This document shows, in pieces, positions 9,101-15,417 of a stretch of DNA of 64,000 nt. This stretch comes from Bacillota bacterium. GTDB taxonomy: Bacteria; Armatimonadota; HRBIN16. The notes beneath the pieces were generated by a model. It did no database searches. It was given only the letters and a program-made list of their open reading frames with translations, and was not told the origin of the DNA. Where the stretch lies: the NCBI GenBank assembly GCA_023511455.1, contig JAIMBJ010000012.1:27443-91442 (forward strand), written 5' to 3'. Made by a program: the position numbers and the translations under genes. Each line of letters opens with the position of its first letter. Positions within the stretch are counted from its first letter, which is position 1.

Positions 9101-10126
9101 TCGTATGAAGAAACCTGAGTCAAGCACCCCGATCTTCACCGACTGACCGTGCAATGGGCGGCCATCTTTGCCAAAGTACCACAGCAGGTCAGCATCGATA
9201 GCGGGTTGCGACTCGAAGTCCGCTGGCTTGCAGGCGTGTACTGGCTCGATAAACAGCACGGCGTCCCAGTCGAGCAGCCGGTTTATCGTGGCGGCATCAG
9301 CCAGCATCGGAAGGATGGCTAAGTCGGGGTCATACCTGCCTGTCTGGTCGGCGATAGCCATCAGGGCGTCGCGCGCTGCCTCATCGTGTCCGAAGAGGGA
9401 TACGAAAACCCATCTGCGCTCCGCCGAGCCGCTGCCAACGAACGTCCATAGTTCGGGGTGCAGTTTCTGAAGCGGATAAGGCTGACCAACCCAGCGAACC
9501 TGCGGATGGGCAGCTACCGTGCTTAACTGCGACACGGGAACACGCGCCTGATACGCTGTGTACGGATAAAAGCCGAGCAGCTGCACGCCGTGCTGCTCGA
9601 GCCATTCACGCAAAGCATCGTCCAGCCTGCCATCCAGCAGGATGAAGCAGTAAACCGTTGGCTGCGCGTCTGTGCTTTGAGTGCGTAGTTGGGCTGCTCG
9701 GTGTTGCGCCAGCCGCAGCAGCAACGGTTGCAGCTTCTCGCCTTCTGACGGTACATAATCGCCCATCCCGAAGGCAATCGCCACCTTCTCGCCCTTGCTA
9801 CCAAACGGCAAAACATACGTTCCAGCGTCGGTTACTCCCTCCTCACCTAGCATCTGTGCCTCCTGAAGGTTCGGCTCAGCTATGGAGGTCGCCTGATTGG
9901 CTAACTCAGGGCGGGTATGGGCAATCGAGGTTTCGTAGCGCAGAGATGGCTTCTGTTCTGGAGGCACTGGTGGTTGCGTTGGCGTGCTGACCGATACCCG
10001 ACTGGGCGCTCTCACCGACTTACCCTTGTTCGGGCTGGATGGCACGGTCTGCGCCACGACGGAACCCCACAGCAAAAGTGTGGTAATCCCTGTCAGCAGA
10101 GCAAAGCGTTTCAGAGTGGATAGCAT
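6137..10126 (-). CDS. Secreted subtilisin-family (S8) protease with Ig-like domains and dockerin-like tail
   Basis: 1329 residues, start ATG 10126 after GGAAAGGAGAGG. Signal peptide 1-25 (ends S-V-V-A-Q). A propeptide-like region (about 100-300) precedes the S8 domain (about 325-620) with the full triad: Asp336 (G-V-L-D-S-G), His372 (G-N-G-H-G-T), Ser564 (G-T-S-F-A-A-P), plus oxyanion Asn487 (A-A-G-N-E-G). A P-domain-like beta sandwich follows. Two Big/Ig-like domains (about 975-1180) come next. The last 147 residues (6140-6580) hold a beta module with K-G-S-H-W-L-R, then two dockerin-like calcium loops (D-V-D-G-D-N and D-L-D-G-D). It probably acts outside the cell, with the tail for attachment. 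Confidence 0.9.
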   Translation of the reverse strand: MLSTLKRFALLTGITTLLLWGSVVAQTVPSSPNKGKSVRAPSRVSVSTPTQPPVPPEQKPSLRYETSIAHTRPELANQATSIAEPNLQEAQMLGEEGVTDAGTYVLPFGSKGEKVAIAFGMGDYVPSEGEKLQPLLLRLAQHRAAQLRTQSTDAQPTVYCFILLDGRLDDALREWLEQHGVQLLGFYPYTAYQARVPVSQLSTVAAHPQVRWVGQPYPLQKLHPELWTFVGSGSAERRWVFVSLFGHDEAARDALMAIADQTGRYDPDLAILPMLADAATINRLLDWDAVLFIEPVHACKPADFESQPAIDADLLWYFGKDGRPLHGQSVKIGVLDSGFFIRHDDFAHIRDGVIGRDYTDSRGNALIDGNGHGTAVLGILLGAGAADRRYRGTASGVSALAADDIVLAKVFVNTFEGGTSVGSSVSDALSDMRGWFDRQRWRSVAKRDVVNLSGGAPTRYARGTDALSRQVDRLFREDILVVAAAGNEGKQGEGTIGIPGDAKGALTVGGVYDEGYNVDKVVESSSRGPTGDGRVKPDVVAPSHWIMAPARWNRREYFPVKGTSFAAPHVAGLAVGLMAAYRRPDGGASNPPAWVIKSMIIANALDLGYDLHAAGRGKVDGFLCHFEGDGFLKVWWGTNRRTGSLKTMDFDLSQPASLLRIALVYPDEPASAWASQALVNDLDLYLDAEPFTEGPNGGWWSASRVDNVEFITIRNARAGKYRIKVHSYSHSWFSGSQAWAVTVRAVFGPTEPNLRLTLTAPVAVQPNTEFEVMGSVRPDSYVVSGVSATMLEDPPRGSLLSYVSDLEVIRYAPNGDQERFNLSSALNVPLGSIPAGFTRKLARRLRGDREGLGTILLKVKSTNGGEAEVRRTVIIDGTPPNDWQAFTVNEGNQELAPTCQVAVRDLLSGLSPSANAWYRFSTDGGTTWSQWKPTSLSGEEGSLEWEVVVAQNVPFHRAGDRNRIQFRVQDVAGNWGYSPIYPVSLRIRTRLSGDNLSAERGSTALLRATLVRASDSSPLANKTVRFLVDGNPVGSAVTNAAGVATLPWTVTLLGEREYRVVFEGDSEYQASEATAHLNLTAKTEVIVEDVIARRGTTVILTASLKELDVGGWVSAPQGLTLHFKVDGTVVGTVETDAQGNAQVAYSIPPHMPLGIRWIDVVFEGAESRQPSTGNATLRVARTVLRGKVLLGDFVGNPEMAQVTLELRDPDSRSARETHNLFLNSQSEYIIGTNLDGVYDVAVKGSHWLRDKHQRVRVTGDVVLNFSQINGDVDGDNTVTLQDFGMLLLAFGSVAGDENWNWDADLDGDLEVTLFDFGILVRHFGFVGEQ
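6140..6580 (-). other. C-terminal SHWLR module plus dockerin-like repeats (subtilase copy)
   Basis: Residues 1183-1329 of the subtilase. The module runs from V-L-R-G-K-V-L-L-G-D-F through V-K-G-S-H-W-L-R and V-L-N-F-S-Q-I-N-G-D. Two repeats of D-x-D-G-D-x-x-V-T-L-x-D-F-G follow, ending 7 residues after the last F. It aligns end to end with 10649-11071 and 15421-15864. Confidence 0.8.
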
Positions 10127-10333
10127 CTCGTACCTCTCCTTTCCGAGCAGGTTTATGTTTTGGGAAGCTACGCAGTTGTAAGACTCTTTGCGAGCTTGGG
10201 GGATAAAGCAACATCCGCTAACATGCTGGGCGAAGCGAAGAATCTGATTTACGGCTCAGGATGCTTTGCTTGCGCTCAGCATATCCCATGACTCGCCAGA
10301 TGTCCCTCGCCACTAAGTAACTACTGTTGTATA

Positions 10334-10362
10334 GTTTATCACGACGAAACATTTTTGTCAAG
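10334..10362 (-). promoter_or_regulatory. Sigma70 promoter of the subtilase gene
   Basis: Minus strand TTGACA (10362-10357), a 17-base spacer, TAAACT (10339-10334). It is about 208 bases before the subtilase start, giving a long leader. Confidence 0.65.
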
Positions 10363-10484
10363 TGTTCCTGGGGTGAAAAGCCCGCTCAACGGTGCCCCAG
10401 CGACTGAAAGTCACGGGCAGAGCAGGTTTCGTTTTAGGTCGCCCCCAACGTTTAGTTGGTATAAAACCCCTTTCTGGGAAGCCC

Positions 10485-10614
10485 CCCAGTGTTCCGCATG
10501 ACGTTATTCCTGCGAACCCACCTTGTGGGGCGGTGGAGCGTAAGGCTCCGTGTCCTTCGGCACGCGAGGAGACGGTCCGCCCCAAAGTGGGTTGAGGAAG
10601 CTACGAACACTGGG
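10485..10614. repeat. Long imperfect inverted repeat (structured element)
   Basis: Outer arms CCCAGTGTTC (10485-10494) and GAACACTGGG (10605-10614) pair perfectly. Inner arms AACCCACCTTGTGGGGCGG (10515-10533) and CCGCCCCAAAGTGGGTT (10577-10593) pair with small bulges. A further small stem GGAGC/GCTCC lies near the centre. The left arm has about 11 extra bases. It could be a large 3' RNA structure or a decayed MITE-like element. Confidence 0.6.
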
Positions 10615-10632
10615 CGGGGCAACGCCCCGCCC
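10606..10632. terminator. GC hairpin downstream of the BNR-propeller gene
   Basis: Stem GGGCGGGGC (10612-10620), loop AAC, GCCCCGCCC (10624-10632), 13 bases past the stop at 10646. It is the inverted copy of 6104-6130. There is no T run on the minus-strand side, so termination is less certain than at the first copy. Confidence 0.5.
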
Positions 10633-10645
10633 GGTGCCAGCGAAA

Positions 10646-13600
10646 CTACTCATCGCCGATTTTTCCGAAGTTCTTGACGAGGATGCCGAAGTCGAACAGG
10701 GTGACCTCCTCATCGCCGTCGAGGTCGGCATTGGGGTTCCAGTTCTTGTCGTTGGGCCCAGAGCCGAAAGCGGCAACGAGCATACCGAAATCGAACAGCG
10801 TGACCTCGTTATCCTCGTCGACGTCTCCGTTGACGAGGCTGAAAGCCACCTGTGCCGTGCCGGGCAGTTTAACGTGAACCCGCTGCCGCAGCCAGTGCGT
10901 TACCTTCACCAGAAGGTCTGCGCTGCCGGTCAGCCTCAGCCGGAACGCCCCCTTGCCGTCCAGCACTTCCTTGAGCCGCTCCAGCTTGCCGTCGCGGTCA
11001 ATCGCCACATCCGCGGGCAAGTTCATCACGGGACCGACGTAGTCGCGCAGGTTGACGAGCGCTTCCACTTCGACGTATCCACTCAGGGTCGCATATGCTG
11101 CGGAACTGACGTAAGTAGAGTCTCCGTCGAACGCCGCCGACATCGGCAGGTCTCCGAGATGTCGCCCACTATACGAGACAGACGCTTCGCCTTCGGCATC
11201 GGTGGTCGCCGTGCCCACCTCGGTGCCACCTACCGAGAAGCGCAGCAGTTTGCCCGAAATCGGTCGTCCATCATCCTGTCGGGTCAGGCGCGCTTTCAGC
11301 AACGCGGTCGAGCCGTAGGGCACCGACTGGTCTCGGATGATGACAACCGTATACGCACGCGAGACCGAAAGGATGCCCGTGCCCGAGGAGGGGTTGAAGG
11401 CGGAGTCGCCATCGAAGGTCGCGGTGATGGTGCGATTTCCCAGCGCAGCGTCCAGCGGAATCGTGTAGGCGAGCGTCGCGGAGCCATCCGAGCCGGTCAC
11501 CGCACTGCCTACGGTCCTATCGTCTACCTCAAACTGCAGTCGCTTGCCTGCGACGCCTGCCCCCGAGTCGGTGCGTTGTAAGGTTGCCCTGAGGTTGGCG
11601 ATGCCCCCCAGTTGCCCCGGACGCCATGGTACTTCGATTCGTGTGGTTACGAAAGCGGCGGTAGGCAGAGGCATCCGCCCGATACCGCGTCCGTAGGTGC
11701 CCACGTAAAGATGGCTGGTGGTTGCGTTGGCGCGCAGGTGCAGACACGGCGTGCTGGGCAACCCCAGCCCCAGCCTTGCCCAGTTGCGACCGAGGTCGGT
11801 GGTGACGAACACCCCCGTGTCGGTAGCGGCAATCAGCATGTTGGGCGCAATCGGGTTGACTATCAGGAAGTTCACGGGCGTGTCGGGCAGGTTGCCCGAG
11901 ATGTCCGTCCACGTTCTGCCAAGATCGGTGCTTCGAACGACACGTTGTGCGCCAAAGCCCATGAACCCCACATACACCGTGCCTGCATTATTGGGGTCTA
12001 CTGTCAGACCACCGACTGCTCGCCGAGGCAGCCCATCCGTGCGCCTCGTCCATGTGGCTCCGCCGTCTGTGCTGACAAACACCACGCCGTCGGTAGACCC
12101 CGTGTAGATGACGTTCGAATCGGACGGGGCGACAGCAATCACGTTCAGCACACCGCCGTCGGTCAAATCGCCGCTAATGCGCGACCACGTCCGTCCGTCG
12201 TCGGTGGAACGGTACAGGAAGTTGGTGCCCAGATAGAACCTGCCGGGTGTGCGGGTGTCGTTGACCAGCGGGGCGCACCACAACCCTTGATGGTCGCCGC
12301 TGGCGTTCAGCACAGGATTCGGACTCCAGGTTCGCCCTCCATCGGTGGAACGCCAGACGACGGCTTGTTGGGTCTGCCCCAGCGCGATACTGGGGTCGGT
12401 GCGCTTATACGAAGCCCACATACCATCCCCGCCCAGCGTGACATCGAAGGTGGGCGAGTCGGTGCGCAGCTGCGTGCCGTTGTCCTGCGACCCCGCCAGC
12501 AGTTGGTTCGCATCGGTGGGATGCACATCGAACGCGTAGAACTCCATCGTGCCTCTGCCGTTGTTTAAAGGGGTCAGCGTCGTCCCACGATTGGCAGAGT
12601 AGAACAGTCCCCCGTCGCTGCCGATGTAGATTCGCGTCGAGTCGAACGGGTCGAACGCCAGCGCGTGCTGGTCGACGTGCCCCACGGTGTCTTGCGGGTT
12701 GATTGTCGTCCACGTTTGGCCTCCGTCGGTGGTGCGCCACAGGTCGACCGCGCCCGCGTAGGCGATGTTGGGGTTGTTCGGGTCGACGCGCATCACAAGG
12801 TTATACCATGTTTGCCCGGTGCGGCCGGTTGGGGTGGTCACCTGCGTCCAGCTGGTGCCGCCGTTGGTCGTTCTCCACACGCTATGGATGCCGTCGCTGA
12901 CGCCAGGAACGAACTGTCTGGAAAAAATGACCCAGACCACGTTGGGGTTGCTGCGGCAGATGTCCAGTTCAATGCGCCCAATGCTCGTGCCGTTGGGCAA
13001 CGCGCTGATACGTGTCCACGTCGTGCCGCCGTCGGTGGAACGATAGACGCCGTTGCCACCAGCGCCCACAAAATTGCCTAACGCCGCCCACAGGATATTG
13101 GAATTGGTGGGGTGCATCCGTAGCGCTGACGCCAAGCCGCTCAGCCTGAGGGTGAAGTCGCTGCCCCCATTGGTGGTGATGTAGATTCCCCGATTCGCGC
13201 TGACAATCCACTTGTTGCGGTTGGTCGGGTCGATGACAATCTCATTGATGCGCTGCCCGTCGAAGACGCTGCTGCCGAAAAGCCTCCATGTATTGCCGCC
13301 GTCGGTCGAGCGGTAGATGCCCACTCCGCCCAGCGTCCGAACCGCGAAGTACTCCTCACCTGTCCCCAGATAGATGATGTTGGGGTCTACTGGGTCGAGG
13401 GTCAAGCAGCCCACATATTGCGCCGCGAGGAAGTCGGTGAGGTTGCGCCAGGTGCTGCCGCCGTCGTGACTGCGCCACACCCCTCCTTTGGCAATACCGA
13501 TGTAGATGATGTTGCGGTTGGTCGGGTGTACGGCAATGGCGTTGACGCGGGCGAGCCAGTTCTGCCTTGTGCTGACGGGTCCGTGATACTCCCAGTTCAG

Positions 13601-13828
13601 CGCCTGCGCCTGCAGCCCGTTCGCTTGATAGATGGGCATCTGTTGTGCCTGTTCGTACGCCCGCAGCCAAGCCCCCGCAGGCACATCCTTGAACGGAAAG
13701 GCGCGCAGACTGTAGAACCACTCCAGTCGTTTCCATGGTTTGGACAAGCCCCATGCGTCCTGCTCCTGTGCAAGGGCAACACACGAGAGGCTCATCCACA
13801 GGGCGACTAGCAAGAAGAGCCGCTTCAT
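10646..13828 (-). CDS. Secreted BNR/sortilin-like beta-propeller protein with Ig-like domains and dockerin-like tail
   Basis: 1060 residues from ATG 13828, chosen for GGGAGGG upstream and the signal peptide that follows (M-K-R-L-F-L-L-V-A-L ending V-A-L-A-Q). About twelve BNR/Asp-box repeats of the form R-S-T-D-G-G-x-T-W fill residues about 90-725, giving propellers like those of sialidases, VPS10/sortilin and xyloglucanases. No catalytic residues could be assigned, so it may bind rather than cleave. Two Big/Ig-like domains follow. The last 141 residues (10649-11071) carry the K-V-T-H-W-L-R module and two dockerin-like loops (D-V-D-E-D-N and D-L-D-G-D). Probably an extracellular or surface-attached glycan-related protein. 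Confidence 0.82.
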   Translation of the reverse strand: MKRLFLLVALWMSLSCVALAQEQDAWGLSKPWKRLEWFYSLRAFPFKDVPAGAWLRAYEQAQQMPIYQANGLQAQALNWEYHGPVSTRQNWLARVNAIAVHPTNRNIIYIGIAKGGVWRSHDGGSTWRNLTDFLAAQYVGCLTLDPVDPNIIYLGTGEEYFAVRTLGGVGIYRSTDGGNTWRLFGSSVFDGQRINEIVIDPTNRNKWIVSANRGIYITTNGGSDFTLRLSGLASALRMHPTNSNILWAALGNFVGAGGNGVYRSTDGGTTWTRISALPNGTSIGRIELDICRSNPNVVWVIFSRQFVPGVSDGIHSVWRTTNGGTSWTQVTTPTGRTGQTWYNLVMRVDPNNPNIAYAGAVDLWRTTDGGQTWTTINPQDTVGHVDQHALAFDPFDSTRIYIGSDGGLFYSANRGTTLTPLNNGRGTMEFYAFDVHPTDANQLLAGSQDNGTQLRTDSPTFDVTLGGDGMWASYKRTDPSIALGQTQQAVVWRSTDGGRTWSPNPVLNASGDHQGLWCAPLVNDTRTPGRFYLGTNFLYRSTDDGRTWSRISGDLTDGGVLNVIAVAPSDSNVIYTGSTDGVVFVSTDGGATWTRRTDGLPRRAVGGLTVDPNNAGTVYVGFMGFGAQRVVRSTDLGRTWTDISGNLPDTPVNFLIVNPIAPNMLIAATDTGVFVTTDLGRNWARLGLGLPSTPCLHLRANATTSHLYVGTYGRGIGRMPLPTAAFVTTRIEVPWRPGQLGGIANLRATLQRTDSGAGVAGKRLQFEVDDRTVGSAVTGSDGSATLAYTIPLDAALGNRTITATFDGDSAFNPSSGTGILSVSRAYTVVIIRDQSVPYGSTALLKARLTRQDDGRPISGKLLRFSVGGTEVGTATTDAEGEASVSYSGRHLGDLPMSAAFDGDSTYVSSAAYATLSGYVEVEALVNLRDYVGPVMNLPADVAIDRDGKLERLKEVLDGKGAFRLRLTGSADLLVKVTHWLRQRVHVKLPGTAQVAFSLVNGDVDEDNEVTLFDFGMLVAAFGSGPNDKNWNPNADLDGDEEVTLFDFGILVKNFGKIGDE
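10649..11071 (-). other. C-terminal SHWLR-type module plus dockerin-like repeats (BNR protein copy)
   Basis: Residues 920-1060 of the BNR protein. It aligns with the subtilase tail from V-N-L-R-D-Y-V-G through V-K-V-T-H-W-L-R-Q and F-S-L-V-N-G-D to the final F-G-K-I-G-D-E. The Ser of SHWLR is Thr here. Confidence 0.8.
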
Positions 13829-13976
13829 ATGAAATCCCTCCCATGTTTGAATTGAGCTTGGGTTGGCGGAGCAGGTTGGTGGCATCCGAGGGGCAAATGT
13901 GGTATGATTTCGGCTCAACTCATTCCACGACATGGTGCCATGCGCCACTGGACGTGCCTGCTTCGTCACCATATTT

Positions 13977-14005
13977 AGTATAGCAAAACACATCACAGCG
14001 GTCAA
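13977..14005 (-). promoter_or_regulatory. Sigma70 promoter of the BNR-propeller gene
   Basis: Minus strand TTGACC (14005-14000), a 17-base spacer, TATACT (13982-13977), about 150 bases before the ATG. Confidence 0.78.
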
Positions 14006-14116
14006 ACTGTTCTGTGTAAAGAGATTGTTTTTCCCACTCGTTACCGCGGGGACGATTCCGCAAAGCCACAGGCGCACGCTGACCTTTGTTCTTCTACGAA
14101 AACCTCCCTCCCACTG

Positions 14117-14146
14117 TTGACCGATCTCAGGACAATACGGTACAAT
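14117..14146 (+). promoter_or_regulatory. Promoter of the 14182 secreted-protein gene
   Basis: TTGACC (14117-14122), an 18-base spacer, TACAAT (14141-14146), 35 bases before the ATG. Confidence 0.72.
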
Positions 14147-14181
14147 GCCGTGTACATTCACCAAGAAAGGAGAGGAAGAAG

Positions 14182-15372
14182 ATGAAAGCGTTTGTCTGTA
14201 CGGTGCTGCTAGGCACCGCCATGGCAGGCGCGTGGGCACAGGCGCTGCTCACTCCGTCGCGCCCTCAACCGAAGCATCCGGCATTGCTGGGTGCGGTAAA
14301 GCGGATAACCCTGTCTCCGGTGGGGTTGCGCCCCCAGAACTCCGCGCAGTCGGTTTCGCTGCCACTGTACGATGCCACCTCGCCTGAACAGATTGCCTTC
14401 GACGGAACCAGTGCCTATCTAGATACCTGGGCAGTGGGCACTATCCTGCAGGAGCAGATTCCTCTGCTGGGACCGGCGCGGCTCGACACACTGGAAATCC
14501 TGTACGTTGGGGGAGGGGCAGCAGGCAGCACAGCGAACATGACAGTGCGGGTCTACGGCTGCCGTTCTGGCTTTGTTGGCGATGACCCCGTCTCACAAGG
14601 TTTCCCACTACTCTATTCGCTCGTGAACCAGCCCATCCCCAACGATGGCAGCACCTACCTGCTGAGCCTCGATTTGGGTGGAACGGTTTATAACGCTGGC
14701 GTGGACGCTCAGGGCAAACCGTTTGCGCACGACCTGCTGGTGCAAATCAGCTTCACAGGCACGACGACACCGCCGTTGCTCTTCATTGCCAACGGGGCGA
14801 ACTCGCTGGGATTGCGCAACGACGGGGGACTGGGACAGACCCTGCCCTCGCTCTACCCGCTAGGGGCAGGCAAGTTCTGGGACGACGTGGGCAACCGCTT
14901 CCATATGGAGCGCTACTTCACTGGTACCAGCGATAACGTGTGGCGCGAGGGAGCGAACGCCTTCTGGTGGGGAGGAAGCCCGCTGGGCAACTGGTCTATC
15001 AGCGTGTTCGGCTCGTACAACTTCGTGGGTGTCGTGTCTAACAACGCCAATGTGGACATGACCGAAGCGAAAGTGCAGATAAACGGGCATCCCGTGACCG
15101 TGCCGCTGCTTTCGCTGCCTGCAGAAACGCTTGCGCCCCAACAGAACGCCCGAGTGTTCACCCTGCCGTTGACACCAAATGTGGAGCACGACGTGCGTAT
15201 CGTGATGGGGCCGCCCTATCTGGTGCGCGCCAAAACGGTAACCGCCTCTTCTCCGGCGACGCCGGTGGTGGAGGATTTCTTCCTCATCTCCGGCGACCTG
15301 GACGGGGATAACGAAGTGACCCTGTTCGATTTTGGTATCCTCGTGCAGAGCTTTGGGGAAGTTGGAGACTGA
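14182..15372 (+). CDS. Secreted protein of unknown function with a single C-terminal dockerin-like repeat
   Basis: 396 residues from ATG 14182, set by GAAAGGAGAGGAAG and the signal peptide (M-K-A-F-V-C-T-V-L-L-G-T-A-M-A-G-A-W-A-Q). The body is beta-rich, with L-P-L-Y-D-A-T and T-V-R-V-Y-G-C stretches like choice-of-anchor or lectin-type sandwiches, but no family is recognised. The C-terminus has one calcium-loop repeat, D-L-D-G-D-N-E-V-T-L-F-D-F-G, ending three residues after F-G-E. The SHWLR module and the first dockerin repeat found on its neighbours are missing, so it carries half a tag. The gene is convergent with the next dockerin-protein gene. Confidence 0.75.
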   Translation: MKAFVCTVLLGTAMAGAWAQALLTPSRPQPKHPALLGAVKRITLSPVGLRPQNSAQSVSLPLYDATSPEQIAFDGTSAYLDTWAVGTILQEQIPLLGPARLDTLEILYVGGGAAGSTANMTVRVYGCRSGFVGDDPVSQGFPLLYSLVNQPIPNDGSTYLLSLDLGGTVYNAGVDAQGKPFAHDLLVQISFTGTTTPPLLFIANGANSLGLRNDGGLGQTLPSLYPLGAGKFWDDVGNRFHMERYFTGTSDNVWREGANAFWWGGSPLGNWSISVFGSYNFVGVVSNNANVDMTEAKVQINGHPVTVPLLSLPAETLAPQQNARVFTLPLTPNVEHDVRIVMGPPYLVRAKTVTASSPATPVVEDFFLISGDLDGDNEVTLFDFGILVQSFGEVGD

Positions 15373-15380
15373 GCACAAGA

Positions 15381-15405
15381 ACGGGCGGGCGTGACGCCCG
15401 CCCGT
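15381..15405. terminator. Bidirectional hairpin between convergent genes
   Basis: A perfect 11-bp stem ACGGGCGGGCG (15381-15391) and CGCCCGCCCGT (15395-15405) with loop TGA. It lies between the stops at 15372 and 15418. T runs are weak on both sides. Confidence 0.6.
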
Positions 15406-15417
15406 CTCATTCAGGGA

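Larger units (their letters stand above)
10127..10645. other. Gene-free region between two dockerin-protein genes
   Basis: 519 bases without a convincing gene. It holds the subtilase promoter (10334-10362), a degenerate stretch at 10235-10290 resembling repeat family A (G-A-A-G-C-G-A-A-G-A-A-T-C), a long imperfect inverted repeat (10485-10614) and a GC hairpin (10606-10632) next to the stop of the BNR gene. Short open frames here overlap the hairpins and lack ribosome binding sites. Confidence 0.6.
13829..14181. other. Divergent intergenic region between BNR gene and unknown secreted protein
   Basis: 353 bases with no gene. It holds a minus-strand promoter for the BNR gene (13977-14005) and a plus-strand promoter for the 14182 gene (14117-14146). 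The stretch 13850-13970 shows nothing recognisable. Confidence 0.6.

Noticed and set aside
10550..11581. Plus-strand open frame (343 codons) opposite the BNR gene tail
   Set aside because: It is antisense to the conserved dockerin-like region and has no start signals or domains.
13850..13970. Search for a riboswitch or small RNA in the leader of the BNR gene
   Set aside because: The 140-base leader shows no recognisable aptamer motif or strong hairpin.
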